A stretch of 55,867 nucleotides of DNA, taken from the NCBI GenBank assembly GCA_047605605.1, contig JASGFG010000014.1:1-55867 (forward strand). Direction: 5' to 3'. Below the pieces are notes generated by a model. That model was not told the DNA's origin. It saw only the letters and a list, made by a program, of their open reading frames with translations, and did not search any database. A program made the position numbers and the translations under genes. Numbering within the stretch: the stretch's first letter is position 1; every line of letters begins with the position of its first letter. This DNA is from JAATGA01 sp047605605 (GTDB lineage: Bacteria > Pseudomonadota > Alphaproteobacteria > Rhodobacterales > Rhodobacteraceae). Shown here piece after piece: positions 1-7,188 of this stretch.

Positions 1-89
1 CTTGCGGCGAATGCGGCAACTACACGCTGGTCAGGAACGGCACCTGCATGAAGTGCAACACCTGCGGCGGCACCAGCGGCTGCAGCTGA
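1..89 (+). CDS. nrdJ: Vitamin B12-dependent ribonucleotide reductase, C-terminal end (partial)
   Basis: The frame starting at base 3 encodes the last 28 residues of a protein whose body lies outside the window; the stop is TGA at 87-89. The tail is a cysteine-rich segment with the pattern C-G-E-C-G, then C-x2-C, C-G-G and a final G-C-S. This is the typical redox-active/zinc-ribbon C-terminus of class II ribonucleotide reductases, which make deoxyribonucleotides with adenosylcobalamin. A strong terminator follows directly. The assignment rests only on this tail; another cysteine-ribbon protein is possible but less likely. Confidence 0.8.
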   Translation, partial: CGECGNYTLVRNGTCMKCNTCGGTSGCS

Positions 90-111
90 TGAAGATTTGA
101 GAAAACTGAAA

Positions 112-138
112 GATCCGGCACCTTTGCCGGGTCTTTTT
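112..138 (+). terminator. Rho-independent terminator of nrdJ
   Basis: A 9-bp stem, GATCCGGCA at 112-120 pairing with TGCCGGGTC at 125-133 (one G-T pair), closes a 4-nt CCTT loop. It is followed by five T at 134-138. It lies between the end of the reductase and the convergent selO gene; an A-rich left flank may let it also work on the minus strand. Confidence 0.85.
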
Positions 139-149
139 CATGTGATGCC

Positions 150-1604
150 TTAGGTTCCGCAAAAGGTTACATACTGCCCAAAGCCATGTGGTGCGGGCAG
201 CGCATAAACGTCATCCCGATCACCAAACGGATTCGTCACCGCCGCCAGCAGCGCATCGAACGGGGCCATGTCCCCCGCCGTTGCGGCCGTCAGTGCCTCT
301 TCCACCAGATGGTTGCGCGGGATCACGGCAGGGTTTACGGCCTTCAGCCGGTCAGCCGCTTCGGACGCCAGCCGCGCGCGCCAGCGGGGCAGCCAGTCGA
401 GCAATCGCGCCGGATCGTCGAACAGCGGCGCGATCAGCGTCGTGTCGCCATCGACCGCGGTGGCAAGGCGGCGGAAGGTCAGCGTCCAGTCGGCCTTCTG
501 CCCCTCCATCGCCGCCAGCAGGGCGTCGGCCAGATCGCCGTCGCCGTCCTGCGCGCCCTCCAGCGCCAGCTTGCGGCGCATCACCTCCACCCAGGCCGCG
601 CGATAGGCGGGCGCGATGCGGGACAGGCGGTCATTCAGGATCTCGACCGCCTTGTCCCCGTCGGCGTCGATCAGCGGGATCAGCGCCTCGGCCAGCCGGG
701 CAAGGTTCCAGCCCAGGATCAGCGGCTGGTTGGCATAGGCATAGCGGCCCTGATGGTCGATGGACGAAAACTTCGTTCCCGGCGCATAGGCGTCCATGAA
801 GGCGCAGGGGCCATAGTCGATGGTTTCGCCCGACAGCGCCATGTTGTCGGTGTTCATCACCCCGTGGATGAAACCCACGCCCATCCATTCCGCGATCAGC
901 CGCGCCTGTCGGTCCATCATTCCATCGAACATGGCAAGGGCAGGGCGCTCGGCCCCGGCCGCCTCGGGGTAGTGGCGGGCGATGGTGTAATCGGTCAGGC
1001 GGCGCAGGCGGTCGACCTCGCCCCGCGCGGCAAAGAACTGGAAGGTGCCGATGCGGATGTGGCTGGCGGCCACGCGGGTCAGGACGGCACCGGGCAGGCG
1101 TTTCATGTCGCGCAGGATCGTCTCGCCCGTGGTGGCGACGGCCAGCCCGCGCGTGGTAGGAATGTGCAAGGCGTGCATCGCCTCGCCGATCAGGTATTCG
1201 CGCAGCATCGGCCCAAGGGCGGCCTTGCCGTCGCCGCCGCGCGAAAACGGCGTGCGGCCCGAGCCTTTCAGTTGGATATCGCGGCGGTTGCCGTTGCGGT
1301 CGATCACCTCGCCCAGAAGCAGCGCCCGCCCGTCGCCCAGTTGCGGGGAAAATCCGCCGAACTGGTGGCCGGCATAGGCCTGCGCAATCGGCCTCGCCTC
1401 GGGCGGAACGAAAGCGCCCGCGAAAAGCGCAGCCTCGGCGGCAAGTGCCGCCACATCCGGCCCCAGTTCATCGGCCAGCGGACGGTTGAAGATCACCAGC
1501 TTCGGGTCGGGCGCGGGCTCGGGTGGCCAGCCGACGGCAAGATCCCCCAACTCGCGGGCATAGCTGTTGTCAAAGCGGATCTTCGGGGGCGTGGGGCTGT
1601 CCAT
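150..1604 (-). CDS. selO: Protein adenylyltransferase SelO (YdiU/UPF0061 family)
   Basis: The 484-aa product has the full set of SelO family blocks. These are AYAGHQFGGF near residue 76, LGDGRA near 89, the QLKGSGRTPFSRGGDG block at about 111-126 with the nucleotide-contacting lysine, and a GVMNTDNM...DYGPCAFMD block in the second half that matches the pseudokinase catalytic/metal-binding region. SelO enzymes transfer AMP to protein Ser/Thr/Tyr residues and are linked to redox stress. The C-terminus ends in FCGT, with a cysteine where eukaryotic SelO has selenocysteine. The start at 1604 is chosen because AAGGA lies 7 nt upstream; the frame stays open to 1913 but the extra residues resemble nothing in the family. 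It converges on nrdJ. Confidence 0.93.
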   Translation of the reverse strand: MDSPTPPKIRFDNSYARELGDLAVGWPPEPAPDPKLVIFNRPLADELGPDVAALAAEAALFAGAFVPPEARPIAQAYAGHQFGGFSPQLGDGRALLLGEVIDRNGNRRDIQLKGSGRTPFSRGGDGKAALGPMLREYLIGEAMHALHIPTTRGLAVATTGETILRDMKRLPGAVLTRVAASHIRIGTFQFFAARGEVDRLRRLTDYTIARHYPEAAGAERPALAMFDGMMDRQARLIAEWMGVGFIHGVMNTDNMALSGETIDYGPCAFMDAYAPGTKFSSIDHQGRYAYANQPLILGWNLARLAEALIPLIDADGDKAVEILNDRLSRIAPAYRAAWVEVMRRKLALEGAQDGDGDLADALLAAMEGQKADWTLTFRRLATAVDGDTTLIAPLFDDPARLLDWLPRWRARLASEAADRLKAVNPAVIPRNHLVEEALTAATAGDMAPFDALLAAVTNPFGDRDDVYALPAPHGFGQYVTFCGT

Positions 1605-2081
1605 GGGAATATCCTTGGCGGGCAGGACAAAGGATAGGGGCGCGATCGGTCCGCCACAAGGCAGGCCGCAAGACCATGTGCGCAACAGGCCGGGGCAGGT
1701 CCGTGGCAGGTCACCTTCCTTGGCAAGCCCGGAAACGCATCGGGACAGCGCGGGGCCGTCACCTTCAGGCATACGCGGACATTTCCTTGACGGAGGCCCA
1801 CGAAAGTGCGGCTCGACCCCATGTCCGGGAGGGATTCGGCCAGGAAAGCGACAGGCACGGTGGCCGCCCGAACGTTTGATCACGAAGTTCCCGGCCAGTA
1901 TGCGGACGGACATCGTGACGATTCAAAGGTTCGGGGGCGATTTGCGGCGTCTTGCCTGACGGTATGTTGCAAGGTGCCCCCGCCTACCGGAAAGTGGTCG
2001 CGAGGGGTGATCGAAGATCATGCGCCGATTACAAGCCACGCGCCGGCGTCAGGAATTTCTACTGATCAGGTTTTGAAGATC
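1605..2081. other. Intergenic region between selO and the integrated element
   Basis: I see no supported gene here. Open frames exist on the plus strand but lack a credible ribosome binding site and recognisable protein features. The stretch should hold the selO promoter, which I could not place with confidence. It is the chromosomal flank of the element that starts at about 2082. Confidence 0.5.
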
Positions 2082-2098
2082 AAGTGGTGCCAGAGCCG
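2082..2098. repeat. Left attachment-site candidate of the element
   Basis: AAGTGGTGCC followed by AGAGCCG matches the tRNA-Phe 3' end at 14296-14313 except for one missing C. It lies outside the last structural gene of the element, where the distal att copy of a tRNA-targeting integrase is expected. The match is short (17 bases with one gap), so chance is not excluded. Confidence 0.55.
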
Positions 2099-2154
2099 CT
2101 ACCATCACCATTGATTCAAAAGGGTAATCTGGCGCGATACCGTCGAAGTCTACC

Positions 2155-2185
2155 GGATTCCCGATTCATGGCGAAATGGGAATCC
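2155..2185. other. Inverted repeat at the left end of the element
   Basis: GGATTCCC at 2155-2162 is complementary to GGGAATCC at 2178-2185, separated by 15 nt. It lies between the left att candidate and the last structural gene. It could be an integrase/excisionase arm site or an RNA hairpin; nothing in the sequence decides which. Confidence 0.4.
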
Positions 2186-2218
2186 ATCCATCTTGGGCAG
2201 GAATGCCGTCCGAATCAG

Positions 2219-2253
2219 AACGGCCGCTGGGCATCTTCGCACCTGCGGCCGTT
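2219..2253 (-). terminator. Hairpin terminator candidate after the head-gene operon
   Basis: A perfect 9-bp stem, AACGGCCGC at 2219-2227 with GCGGCCGTT at 2245-2253, lies 19 bases beyond the stop of the last leftward structural gene. Read on the minus strand it is followed by few T residues, so it is an imperfect intrinsic terminator, but the position is right for ending the morphogenesis transcript. Confidence 0.5.
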
Positions 2254-2271
2254 GCGCTGTTCATGCCGCTC

Positions 2272-2601
2272 TTAGAACCCCGACAGGCGCAGTTTGAGGG
2301 TGCCGGTCGACGCGGCGGCGGCTTCCACAGCCACGCCGATCTTGGTGTTACCGCTGGCGGTGGTGGTGGCGAGTTTCGCCGTGGCATCCCAGTAGACCGG
2401 CGCGCCCAGGGTGACGTTGTTCGCGGCCACCTTGGGAAGCTGGAACACGCCCGTAACGATCACGTCGACAGGCTGCCCGGTCGCTGCGCTGCCCGCGGCG
2501 ATGCCGATGATCGAACCAGCCTGCACCACGTCGCCAGAGGCGACGGCGGCGGGCGCGGGGATGGTCAGGGCCGAACCGGCCTGAATGAAATTGTAGGCCA
2601 T
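2272..2601 (-). CDS. DUF2190 family capsid-associated protein
   Basis: The 109-aa protein is rich in Ala, Gly, Thr and Val and has the alternating beta pattern of DUF2190 proteins. These are small capsid-decoration or head-fibre-like proteins encoded just after major capsid genes. Visible family-like segments are the MAYNFIQAGSAL start, GDVVQAGSIIGIAAG near residue 22, and GAPVYWD near 66. It starts 4 bases after the stop of the gpW-like gene, so it is the last gene of the head operon. The start at 2601 is preferred over an in-frame upstream extension to 2691, which would overlap the gpW-like gene. Its exact role in this capsid is inferred from family and position. Confidence 0.82.
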   Translation of the reverse strand: MAYNFIQAGSALTIPAPAAVASGDVVQAGSIIGIAAGSAATGQPVDVIVTGVFQLPKVAANNVTLGAPVYWDATAKLATTTASGNTKIGVAVEAAAASTGTLKLRLSGF

Positions 2602-2605
2602 GAGG

Positions 2606-2827
2606 TCAGAGTCCTTTCGAGGTGTTGAAGGTGATCGAGGTGGGCGGGCGCTGACCGCCCATCCGCAGGATTTCCGCGTCCAGGCTGGCAAGCGCCGCCG
2701 CCAACTCGCTATGCGAACGGTAGCGGATCATTTCTCCGCTACTGTCCTGCACGATCAGCGCGCCGCTGAACTTGGCGTCGACCAGCCGGTCCCGATACTC
2801 ATTCAGTTGGGCGAGGGTGACAGCCAT
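2606..2827 (-). CDS. gpW-like head-tail joining protein
   Basis: The 73-aa protein starts MAVTLAQLNEYRDRLVDA and carries an RYRSHSELAAALASLDAEI segment. That is the layout of the lambda gpW family: two helices around a short beta hairpin. gpW is added to the portal after DNA packaging, stabilises the packaged genome and forms the interface for tail attachment. Its start overlaps the capsid gene stop as TGATG, so translation is coupled. If the element is a satellite, this protein is a natural point of contact with helper-phage tails; that is inference. Confidence 0.78.
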   Translation of the reverse strand: MAVTLAQLNEYRDRLVDAKFSGALIVQDSSGEMIRYRSHSELAAALASLDAEILRMGGQRPPTSITFNTSKGL

Positions 2828-4569
2828 CAGCCGCCCACCGCGTTGAGATAGACGCCGCGCCAGTCGGTCGCGCCGCAGCCGAAGTCGAGGGTGACGCGGA
2901 ATTCGCGGCCCAACACTTCCCAGCCGTCGCGGCTGGACAGTTGCGGCCCCTGCGCGCTGGACAGGTAGGCATATTCCAGCACGGGCGCGGTGTCGGGGTT
3001 GCCGAACAGATACCAGCTTGCGCCGGTCAGCCGCGGTTCCACCAGCAGGGACAGCTTGCCGCCGAACGGGTTCACATCCGCCACGGTCGCCGCCTGAATG
3101 TCGGTCAGCAGCTTTTCGGCGGTCATTTCCAGTTGCGGGCTGACCAGCAGGAAGCGGGGAACCACGTTCACCGGGGTCACGCCGTCAAGCATCTTCTGGG
3201 TGCGCATCGCCGCCCGCGCCTCGCCCAGCGTTTCAAGGCCCAGATCGTCGTTGTCCAGGTTGCCGTGATCGACATGGAACAGCGCCTTGCCGTCGCCCAT
3301 CGTGACGCCCGCGCCAGCGTTCGCGGTCAGCAGCGCCAGAAGCTGCCCGGCTTCGGTTTCCGCCGCCGCTTGGCCCATCATTTCGCCCCAGCGGGCAAAG
3401 GCCCCCAGATCGTCATTGATGATCGCCTTGCGCGACAGGCTGAAAATCCCGCCAAAGGTTTCGAGGCTGTAGGCTTCCTTCGCCTCGGCGGTCGACAGGG
3501 CGGTGATTTCGCCGTGTTCCGTCACCTTCGCCAGCTTGGTGAAGTTGCCCACCTTGAGCGTGGACAGCGGCCGGAAGTCGGCGGCGGTGCGCTGGCGCGC
3601 AAGCTGTTTCAGCGGGCTTTCGGCGCGCTTGTAGGCATCGGCCAGAACCCGGTTGCCCGCGCCCGTCAGCAGTTCGGGAAAGTCGCTGACGGTATGCATC
3701 GCGCGTTGCAACAGTTCTTCGCGGCCCATCATCGCCACGCCCACGGTGCCGCTGCGGGTCAGGGCGTCGCGGGCATAGTCGGCAAGGCCCATCTGCATGA
3801 AGGGGCGCGCGGCGTCGGTCGGGGCGGTGCCCATCATCCGGGCGGCAAGGGCTTCCACCTGCCGGGCGTGGATCACTGCGGGGTCATCGCCGGAAGCGCC
3901 CACGATGGCGGTGCGGATCGGCTGCGCGGCGGAACGCTGCGCCATCGCCTCAAAGGCCGCGCTGCGGGCGACGGTCACATCCGCACCGGAGTTGATCTGG
4001 GAATCCGCCCAGGCGGCATCCAGGCCCGCGGTGGCGGCAATGGCGCGGATCGCTGCGCGGGTCTCAACGGTCGCCGCGTCGGGCGTGGTGGTGGCATTCT
4101 GGGGCAAAGCTGCACTCCTGATAAGGGCTTGGGGGTCTGCGGGAATGGCGACAAGCGAGGCTTCCACCAGTTCCCAGGCGGTGGCGGTTCGGACGCGCTG
4201 CCCGGTGGCATCGGACGAGTCCTGCCACTTGGTCACGCGATAGCCGATGCTGACTCCGGTCACGTCGCCGCGCTCGATTGCGGCAAGGGCTGCGGGGTCG
4301 CTGATGCGAAGGGTCGCCACGATCTGCCCGGCTTCAAACCGGACATTCTCCACGCGGCCCTTCACGTCGCTGATGCTGCCCTGCCGGTGACTGTCGAGAA
4401 CCGGCAGGCGGGGCGCGAGAGTCACGGCGGCGGGGTCGATTGCGAGGCGTTCGACATAGCCCGCGCGCTTGACCGGCGCGCCAGTGGACAGAACCACGTC
4501 GACGGTGCCGTCATCGCGGTTCAGCGTGGCAGGCGCGATGGTCGCAGCCCGCGTTTCGATTTGGATCAT
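2827..4569 (-). CDS. Prohead protease-major capsid protein fusion
   Basis: The 580-aa product carries two functions normally on separate genes. Residues about 1-165 resemble the HK97/U35 prohead serine protease, with VLDSHRQGSISDVKG around the expected catalytic His and GVSIGYR around the expected Ser. After a low-complexity Ala/Thr linker and an Ala-rich, probably scaffold-like segment, residues about 330-580 form a capsid fold, with FRPLSTLKVG and a C-terminal LDFGCGATDWRGVYLN. Such fusions process themselves during head maturation. The start at 4569 is set by GAGGAAA upstream and by the ATGA overlap with the 50-aa ORF before it. The end couples to the gpW-like gene. Confidence 0.88.
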   Translation of the reverse strand: MIQIETRAATIAPATLNRDDGTVDVVLSTGAPVKRAGYVERLAIDPAAVTLAPRLPVLDSHRQGSISDVKGRVENVRFEAGQIVATLRISDPAALAAIERGDVTGVSIGYRVTKWQDSSDATGQRVRTATAWELVEASLVAIPADPQALIRSAALPQNATTTPDAATVETRAAIRAIAATAGLDAAWADSQINSGADVTVARSAAFEAMAQRSAAQPIRTAIVGASGDDPAVIHARQVEALAARMMGTAPTDAARPFMQMGLADYARDALTRSGTVGVAMMGREELLQRAMHTVSDFPELLTGAGNRVLADAYKRAESPLKQLARQRTAADFRPLSTLKVGNFTKLAKVTEHGEITALSTAEAKEAYSLETFGGIFSLSRKAIINDDLGAFARWGEMMGQAAAETEAGQLLALLTANAGAGVTMGDGKALFHVDHGNLDNDDLGLETLGEARAAMRTQKMLDGVTPVNVVPRFLLVSPQLEMTAEKLLTDIQAATVADVNPFGGKLSLLVEPRLTGASWYLFGNPDTAPVLEYAYLSSAQGPQLSSRDGWEVLGREFRVTLDFGCGATDWRGVYLNAVGG

Positions 4570-4718
4570 GCGCCGTCCGTTTCCTCTTTCGGCTGGGGCG
4601 TGGCGGCGCGGTTGCAGGTTTCCCAAGGGGCGCGGTGCAGCGTCACCGGCTTGTCGGGGTCAACCGACAGCGCGCGGGACCAGCCCTTGCGCCATTGGGG
4701 TTTCGGTTTGACGGTCAT
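4566..4718 (-). CDS. 50-aa coupled ORF between portal and capsid genes
   Basis: This small frame begins at an ATGA overlap with the portal stop and ends at an ATGA overlap with the protease-capsid start, so it fills the gap exactly. The product is basic and Pro/Trp-rich. Its C-terminal part (RAATPQPKEE) resembles the portal C-terminus (SAATPQPQKEAG), and the DNA shares an exact 16-bp block, TGGGGCGTGGCGGCGC, at 4594-4609 and 4743-4758. It may have arisen by duplication of the portal 3' end. I recognise no family. The two perfect overlaps are the main support for translation; it could also act mainly as a translational bridge. Confidence 0.6.
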   Translation of the reverse strand: MTVKPKPQWRKGWSRALSVDPDKPVTLHRAPWETCNRAATPQPKEETDGA

Positions 4719-6121
4719 TCGTCGCCAGCTTCCTTCTGCGGTTGGGGCGTGGCGGCGCTGTTGAAGTTGATGCCCAGCCGGGTTTCGCGTTCCCGGTCTG
4801 CGGCAATCTCGGCATCGAGGGTTTCCACGTCATAACCGCGTTCTGCGACGGCCTGACGGCGGGACATAAGCCCGGCTTCCAGCGCATCGCGGATCGCCGC
4901 AACATCCTTGGCCGGGTCGATCCACGGCATCGGCGGGGGATAGTGTTCGGCGGCAAGCCACAGCGGCGCGGCTGCCTCAAAATCAGCCGCGGGCAGATCG
5001 CCGCGCAGGATCAGGGCGGAAACCGTCCGTTCCCAGATCGGCGCGCAAAGCTGCGGAATGATGGTGCCGAATTGAATCTGTTCCAGCTTTTGCCGGAATG
5101 CGACCATGCCAGCGCGCAGGCTTCCATAGTTGGCTTCCCGAAGGTCGCCGCTGACCAGATGCGCCGGGACGCCCAAGCCTGCCGCAATGGCGCGGATTTG
5201 ATGCGACACGAATTCGGCAGTTTGCTGCGCCTGTTGCGGGGTTGAAAAGCGAATATCGAAACCGGACGGCAGGCGCTGCAACACGCCCGGTTCAAGGCCA
5301 CGGGTCAGCAGGCCGGATTCGTCGCTGGCGTCGAACGGTTCCCCGGTGCCGTTCTGGTCGACAAGGAAGCCCGCGAACATGGCGGCGGTTTTCACGCCCA
5401 CCGCAAGCGCATCTTCCAATTGGTCGAGTTCCGACAGCCGCAGCAGGATCGGCGCGAGCCAAGAGACGCCGCGCACCTGCCCCGCCCCAAGGGGGTGCAT
5501 AAGGTGCAGCATGTCATCGGCCGAAACGCGGATAGTGCCATAGGTCGAGGCGAACACATCGGTCGGGCGCGACCGCAGGACGTGATAGGCCACACGCTGC
5601 CCGGCCGCGTTGAATTCGATCCCCGCCACCACATAGCCGCCGCCGGGCAGATCGCGCGTGTCGGCCTCATCCACCATTTCGGCAGGCAGAAGCCGCAGCC
5701 GCAGCCCATTGGCGCGGGTTTCCATGTGCAGGAAGGCTTCCCCGTCGACGATCATCGCCCGGACAGCCGCAGCTTGCAGCCCGAACAGATCGGTGCGCCC
5801 CTCGGCATCCGCCCGCTTGGCCCATGTGCCGAAGGCCGCGCCGATGCTGGCACGGTTGCCCGCGTCGGGATGCTGCGAAGCCGGTTTGATGCCGAAGCCC
5901 ACCAGCCCGGAAACCAGCGCGGAAACGCCGTTCGCAGCCCACGGGTTGTTCGCCATGAAATACCGCGCCCGGCTGCGGATCGGCGCAGAGGCTGCCAGCG
6001 TTTCCGGCCCGGTGCGACCGAAGGAAGGCGCAGCCGACCAGCGCCGCCCGCCCGCCGCGCCGTCAAAGCGCCGCGTCTGCACGGGTTCGGCCTTGCGCTT
6101 GAGAAGATCGAATAGTGTCAT
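4715..6121 (-). CDS. Phage portal protein (lambda family)
   Basis: The 468-aa protein has lambda-type portal features: an N-terminal basic region, RARYFMANNPWAANGVSALVSGLVGFGIKP near residue 50, RLLPAEMVDEAD, the GVKTAAMFAGFLVDQNG stretch, and SGDLREANYGSLRAGMVAFRQKLEQIQFG near residue 340. Portals form the dodecameric ring at one capsid vertex through which TerL pumps DNA. The start at 6121 overlaps the stop of the 144-aa gene as TGATG, excluding the open extension to 6214. The 3' end couples to the 50-aa ORF. The length is close to that of other lambda-type portals. Confidence 0.92.
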   Translation of the reverse strand: MTLFDLLKRKAEPVQTRRFDGAAGGRRWSAAPSFGRTGPETLAASAPIRSRARYFMANNPWAANGVSALVSGLVGFGIKPASQHPDAGNRASIGAAFGTWAKRADAEGRTDLFGLQAAAVRAMIVDGEAFLHMETRANGLRLRLLPAEMVDEADTRDLPGGGYVVAGIEFNAAGQRVAYHVLRSRPTDVFASTYGTIRVSADDMLHLMHPLGAGQVRGVSWLAPILLRLSELDQLEDALAVGVKTAAMFAGFLVDQNGTGEPFDASDESGLLTRGLEPGVLQRLPSGFDIRFSTPQQAQQTAEFVSHQIRAIAAGLGVPAHLVSGDLREANYGSLRAGMVAFRQKLEQIQFGTIIPQLCAPIWERTVSALILRGDLPAADFEAAAPLWLAAEHYPPPMPWIDPAKDVAAIRDALEAGLMSRRQAVAERGYDVETLDAEIAADRERETRLGINFNSAATPQPQKEAGDE

Positions 6122-6555
6122 CAGCAAAGCCCCGCATTGATAAGACGGCGGATCGCACCCGCAGCGGGCACGGAAAAGCGCCATAGATAAGGCGCTGTGG
6201 GTGCGGAATCGCACCAGAAATGCAGCTTGCCGTTGCCCCGATAGTCGATGTTGAAATCAACTTCTGCGCCAGCGGCGACCGTGAAAAGCGCGTCCGGCAT
6301 GTTTTCCAGCAACCAGAGGCACCAAGGATGCAGAATCGGACGCTCAATTCCGGCAGTTTGCGCCATCACCAGAAAATACGCGCTGAGCAATACGTGAGGC
6401 TCATAGACATGGGCTTTGCCGACCGTGGACGAAGGGGGCAACGGATACCGCTGGGTCAGATTGCGCAGCACCTTGTCGACGGCGGGAAGATCATCGGCCG
6501 AAAGATCGTCTGCGACCGCTACCAGGGCAGCAAACTCTTTGATGGTCTGAGGCAC
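6121..6555 (-). CDS. Uncharacterised 144-aa protein preceding the portal
   Basis: I do not recognise this protein. It is mostly helical in its first 60 residues (starting MPQTIKEFAALVAVADDL), then has a mixed region with several Trp and aromatic residues (HPWCLWLLENMPDALF, KLHFWCD, YLWRFSV). It has no signal peptide or clear membrane segment. The start is read as GTG at 6555 with AGGAG about 9 nt upstream; no in-frame ATG lies nearby. It ends in a TGATG overlap with portal and is the first gene of the leftward head module, directly downstream of the palindromic promoter region. The position suggests a head-assembly or packaging accessory, but that is inference. Confidence 0.72.
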   Translation of the reverse strand: MPQTIKEFAALVAVADDLSADDLPAVDKVLRNLTQRYPLPPSSTVGKAHVYEPHVLLSAYFLVMAQTAGIERPILHPWCLWLLENMPDALFTVAAGAEVDFNIDYRGNGKLHFWCDSAPTAPYLWRFSVPAAGAIRRLINAGLC

Positions 6556-6581
6556 CGACTCATTCTCCTAATCGACTTTAT

Positions 6582-6613
6582 AACTCTTACAGAGTTGACA
6601 CGGCGATGTCAAC
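6582..6613. promoter_or_regulatory. Overlapping palindromes at a probable divergent promoter
   Basis: Two inverted repeats share three bases: AACTCT-TAC-AGAGTT at 6582-6596 and GTTGACA-CGGCGA-TGTCAAC at 6594-6613. The second contains a TTGACA -35-like element on each strand. On the minus strand it sits just upstream of the ribosome binding site of the head operon. On the plus strand, TTGACA with a 17-nt spacer leads to a weak CCATAC. The layout suggests a repressor/activator site controlling both directions. Confidence 0.55.
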
Positions 6614-6850
6614 CATGCCATACAGATACTGTCCAGATGTTACCGAGTCGGGCGGCGGGACAGCCTGCCGCCCGGTTCACCTTGGACAACGAATTGAAGT
6701 TCGCGCCGCCGTGGGGTGTCTCCTTCCCCTCGCATCCGGTGGCGGGAAGGCCGGGGCTTGCTACCCTCGGTCGGTGCGGCGCTGATGACCCTTCGGCAAG
6801 GTCGTCAGCGCCGCCACCATTTTATGAGACAGGCAAAAGGAACGCTGCCG
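6614..6850 (+). other. Non-coding structured stretch (candidate leader or small RNA)
   Basis: No gene is supported here on either strand. The stretch holds two strong hairpins: CGGGCGGC with GCCGCCCG at about 6649-6674, and a 15-bp stem with one mismatch at 6776-6790/6800-6814 around the loop CTTCGGCAA, followed six bases later by TTTT. A TTGACA-like element at 6595-6600 could start a plus-strand transcript. It may be the leader of the 74-aa gene, a small RNA, or a DNA recognition site. Confidence 0.4.
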
Positions 6851-7075
6851 ATGAAACGTGATGCGAACTGGGCCAAGGACCACAAGCGATACTTGGTCGA
6901 TCCCGACTTGATCGGCTGGCTATGGCCTTGGCACTATCACCAGATTCTTCGCTTGCTTGAGAAGCACGACTCCAAATGGGTAGAGAAGAACCGCCATCGC
7001 ATCTTGCCTTACGTCCCGCTTGAAAAGCGCGAATGGCTGCACCCCGACGCGGCGGAATCGGAATTGCTGGTCTAA
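6851..7075 (+). CDS. Uncharacterised 74-aa basic protein (satellite accessory gene)
   Basis: This gene is on the strand opposite to the rest of the element. The product is rich in Lys/Arg/His and Trp (DLIGWLWPWHYHQILRLLEKHDSKWVEKNRHR), predicted helical and soluble. AAAGGA lies 9 nt before the chosen ATG; a further in-frame ATG exists at 6824. Its stop codon lies inside the left arm of a large palindrome, so transcription ends at once. I recognise no family. The location between the packaging and head modules and the opposite orientation are typical of cargo genes in phages and satellites. Confidence 0.55.
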   Translation: MKRDANWAKDHKRYLVDPDLIGWLWPWHYHQILRLLEKHDSKWVEKNRHRILPYVPLEKREWLHPDAAESELLV

Positions 7076-7114
7076 AATCACGTTTGATGTGGAAAGCACA
7101 TCTGACGTGATTTT
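7074..7114. terminator. Long palindrome, probable bidirectional terminator
   Basis: AAAATCACGTTTGATGTG at 7074-7091 pairs with the segment at 7097-7114 at 16 of 18 positions around a GAAAG loop. The A-run on the left and T-run on the right give a terminator signature on both strands. The left arm begins in the stop codon of the 74-aa gene. Confidence 0.75.
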
Positions 7115-7133
7115 ATCATTCAAAAACAATCAT

Positions 7134-7186
7134 TTGACTCACTTGCGGGCCGATGTATGGTCGACTCGCCAACCCAAGGAGTCGAC
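7134..7186 (+). promoter_or_regulatory. Promoter with operator-like palindrome before the 71-aa gene
   Basis: TTGACT at 7134-7139 and TATGGT at 7157-7162 are separated by 17 bases, a good sigma-70-type promoter. An inverted repeat, GTCGACTC at 7160-7167 and GAGTCGAC at 7179-7186, starts at the -10 element and ends 3 bases before the start codon. It includes the AAGGAG ribosome binding site, so it could act as a DNA operator or as an RNA stem hiding the binding site. Confidence 0.65.
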
Positions 7187-7188
7187 AG

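Noticed and set aside
186..1637. A 483-codon open frame on the plus strand opposite selO
   Set aside because: It mirrors the selO coding strand, is rich in Arg/His/Gly/Gln typical of antisense frames in GC-rich DNA, and has no ribosome binding site or recognisable domain. The same reasoning removed similar long antisense frames over copA, aglA/aglK, the capsid gene and others.
1605..1913. N-terminal extension of SelO up to 1913
   Set aside because: The extra 103 residues have no SelO similarity, and a good AAGGA site precedes the ATG at 1604.
6776..6823. Hairpin plus TTTT as a simple intrinsic terminator
   Set aside because: The T-run starts six bases after the stem and is only four long, so a plain terminator call is not safe; it is reported as structured non-coding DNA.
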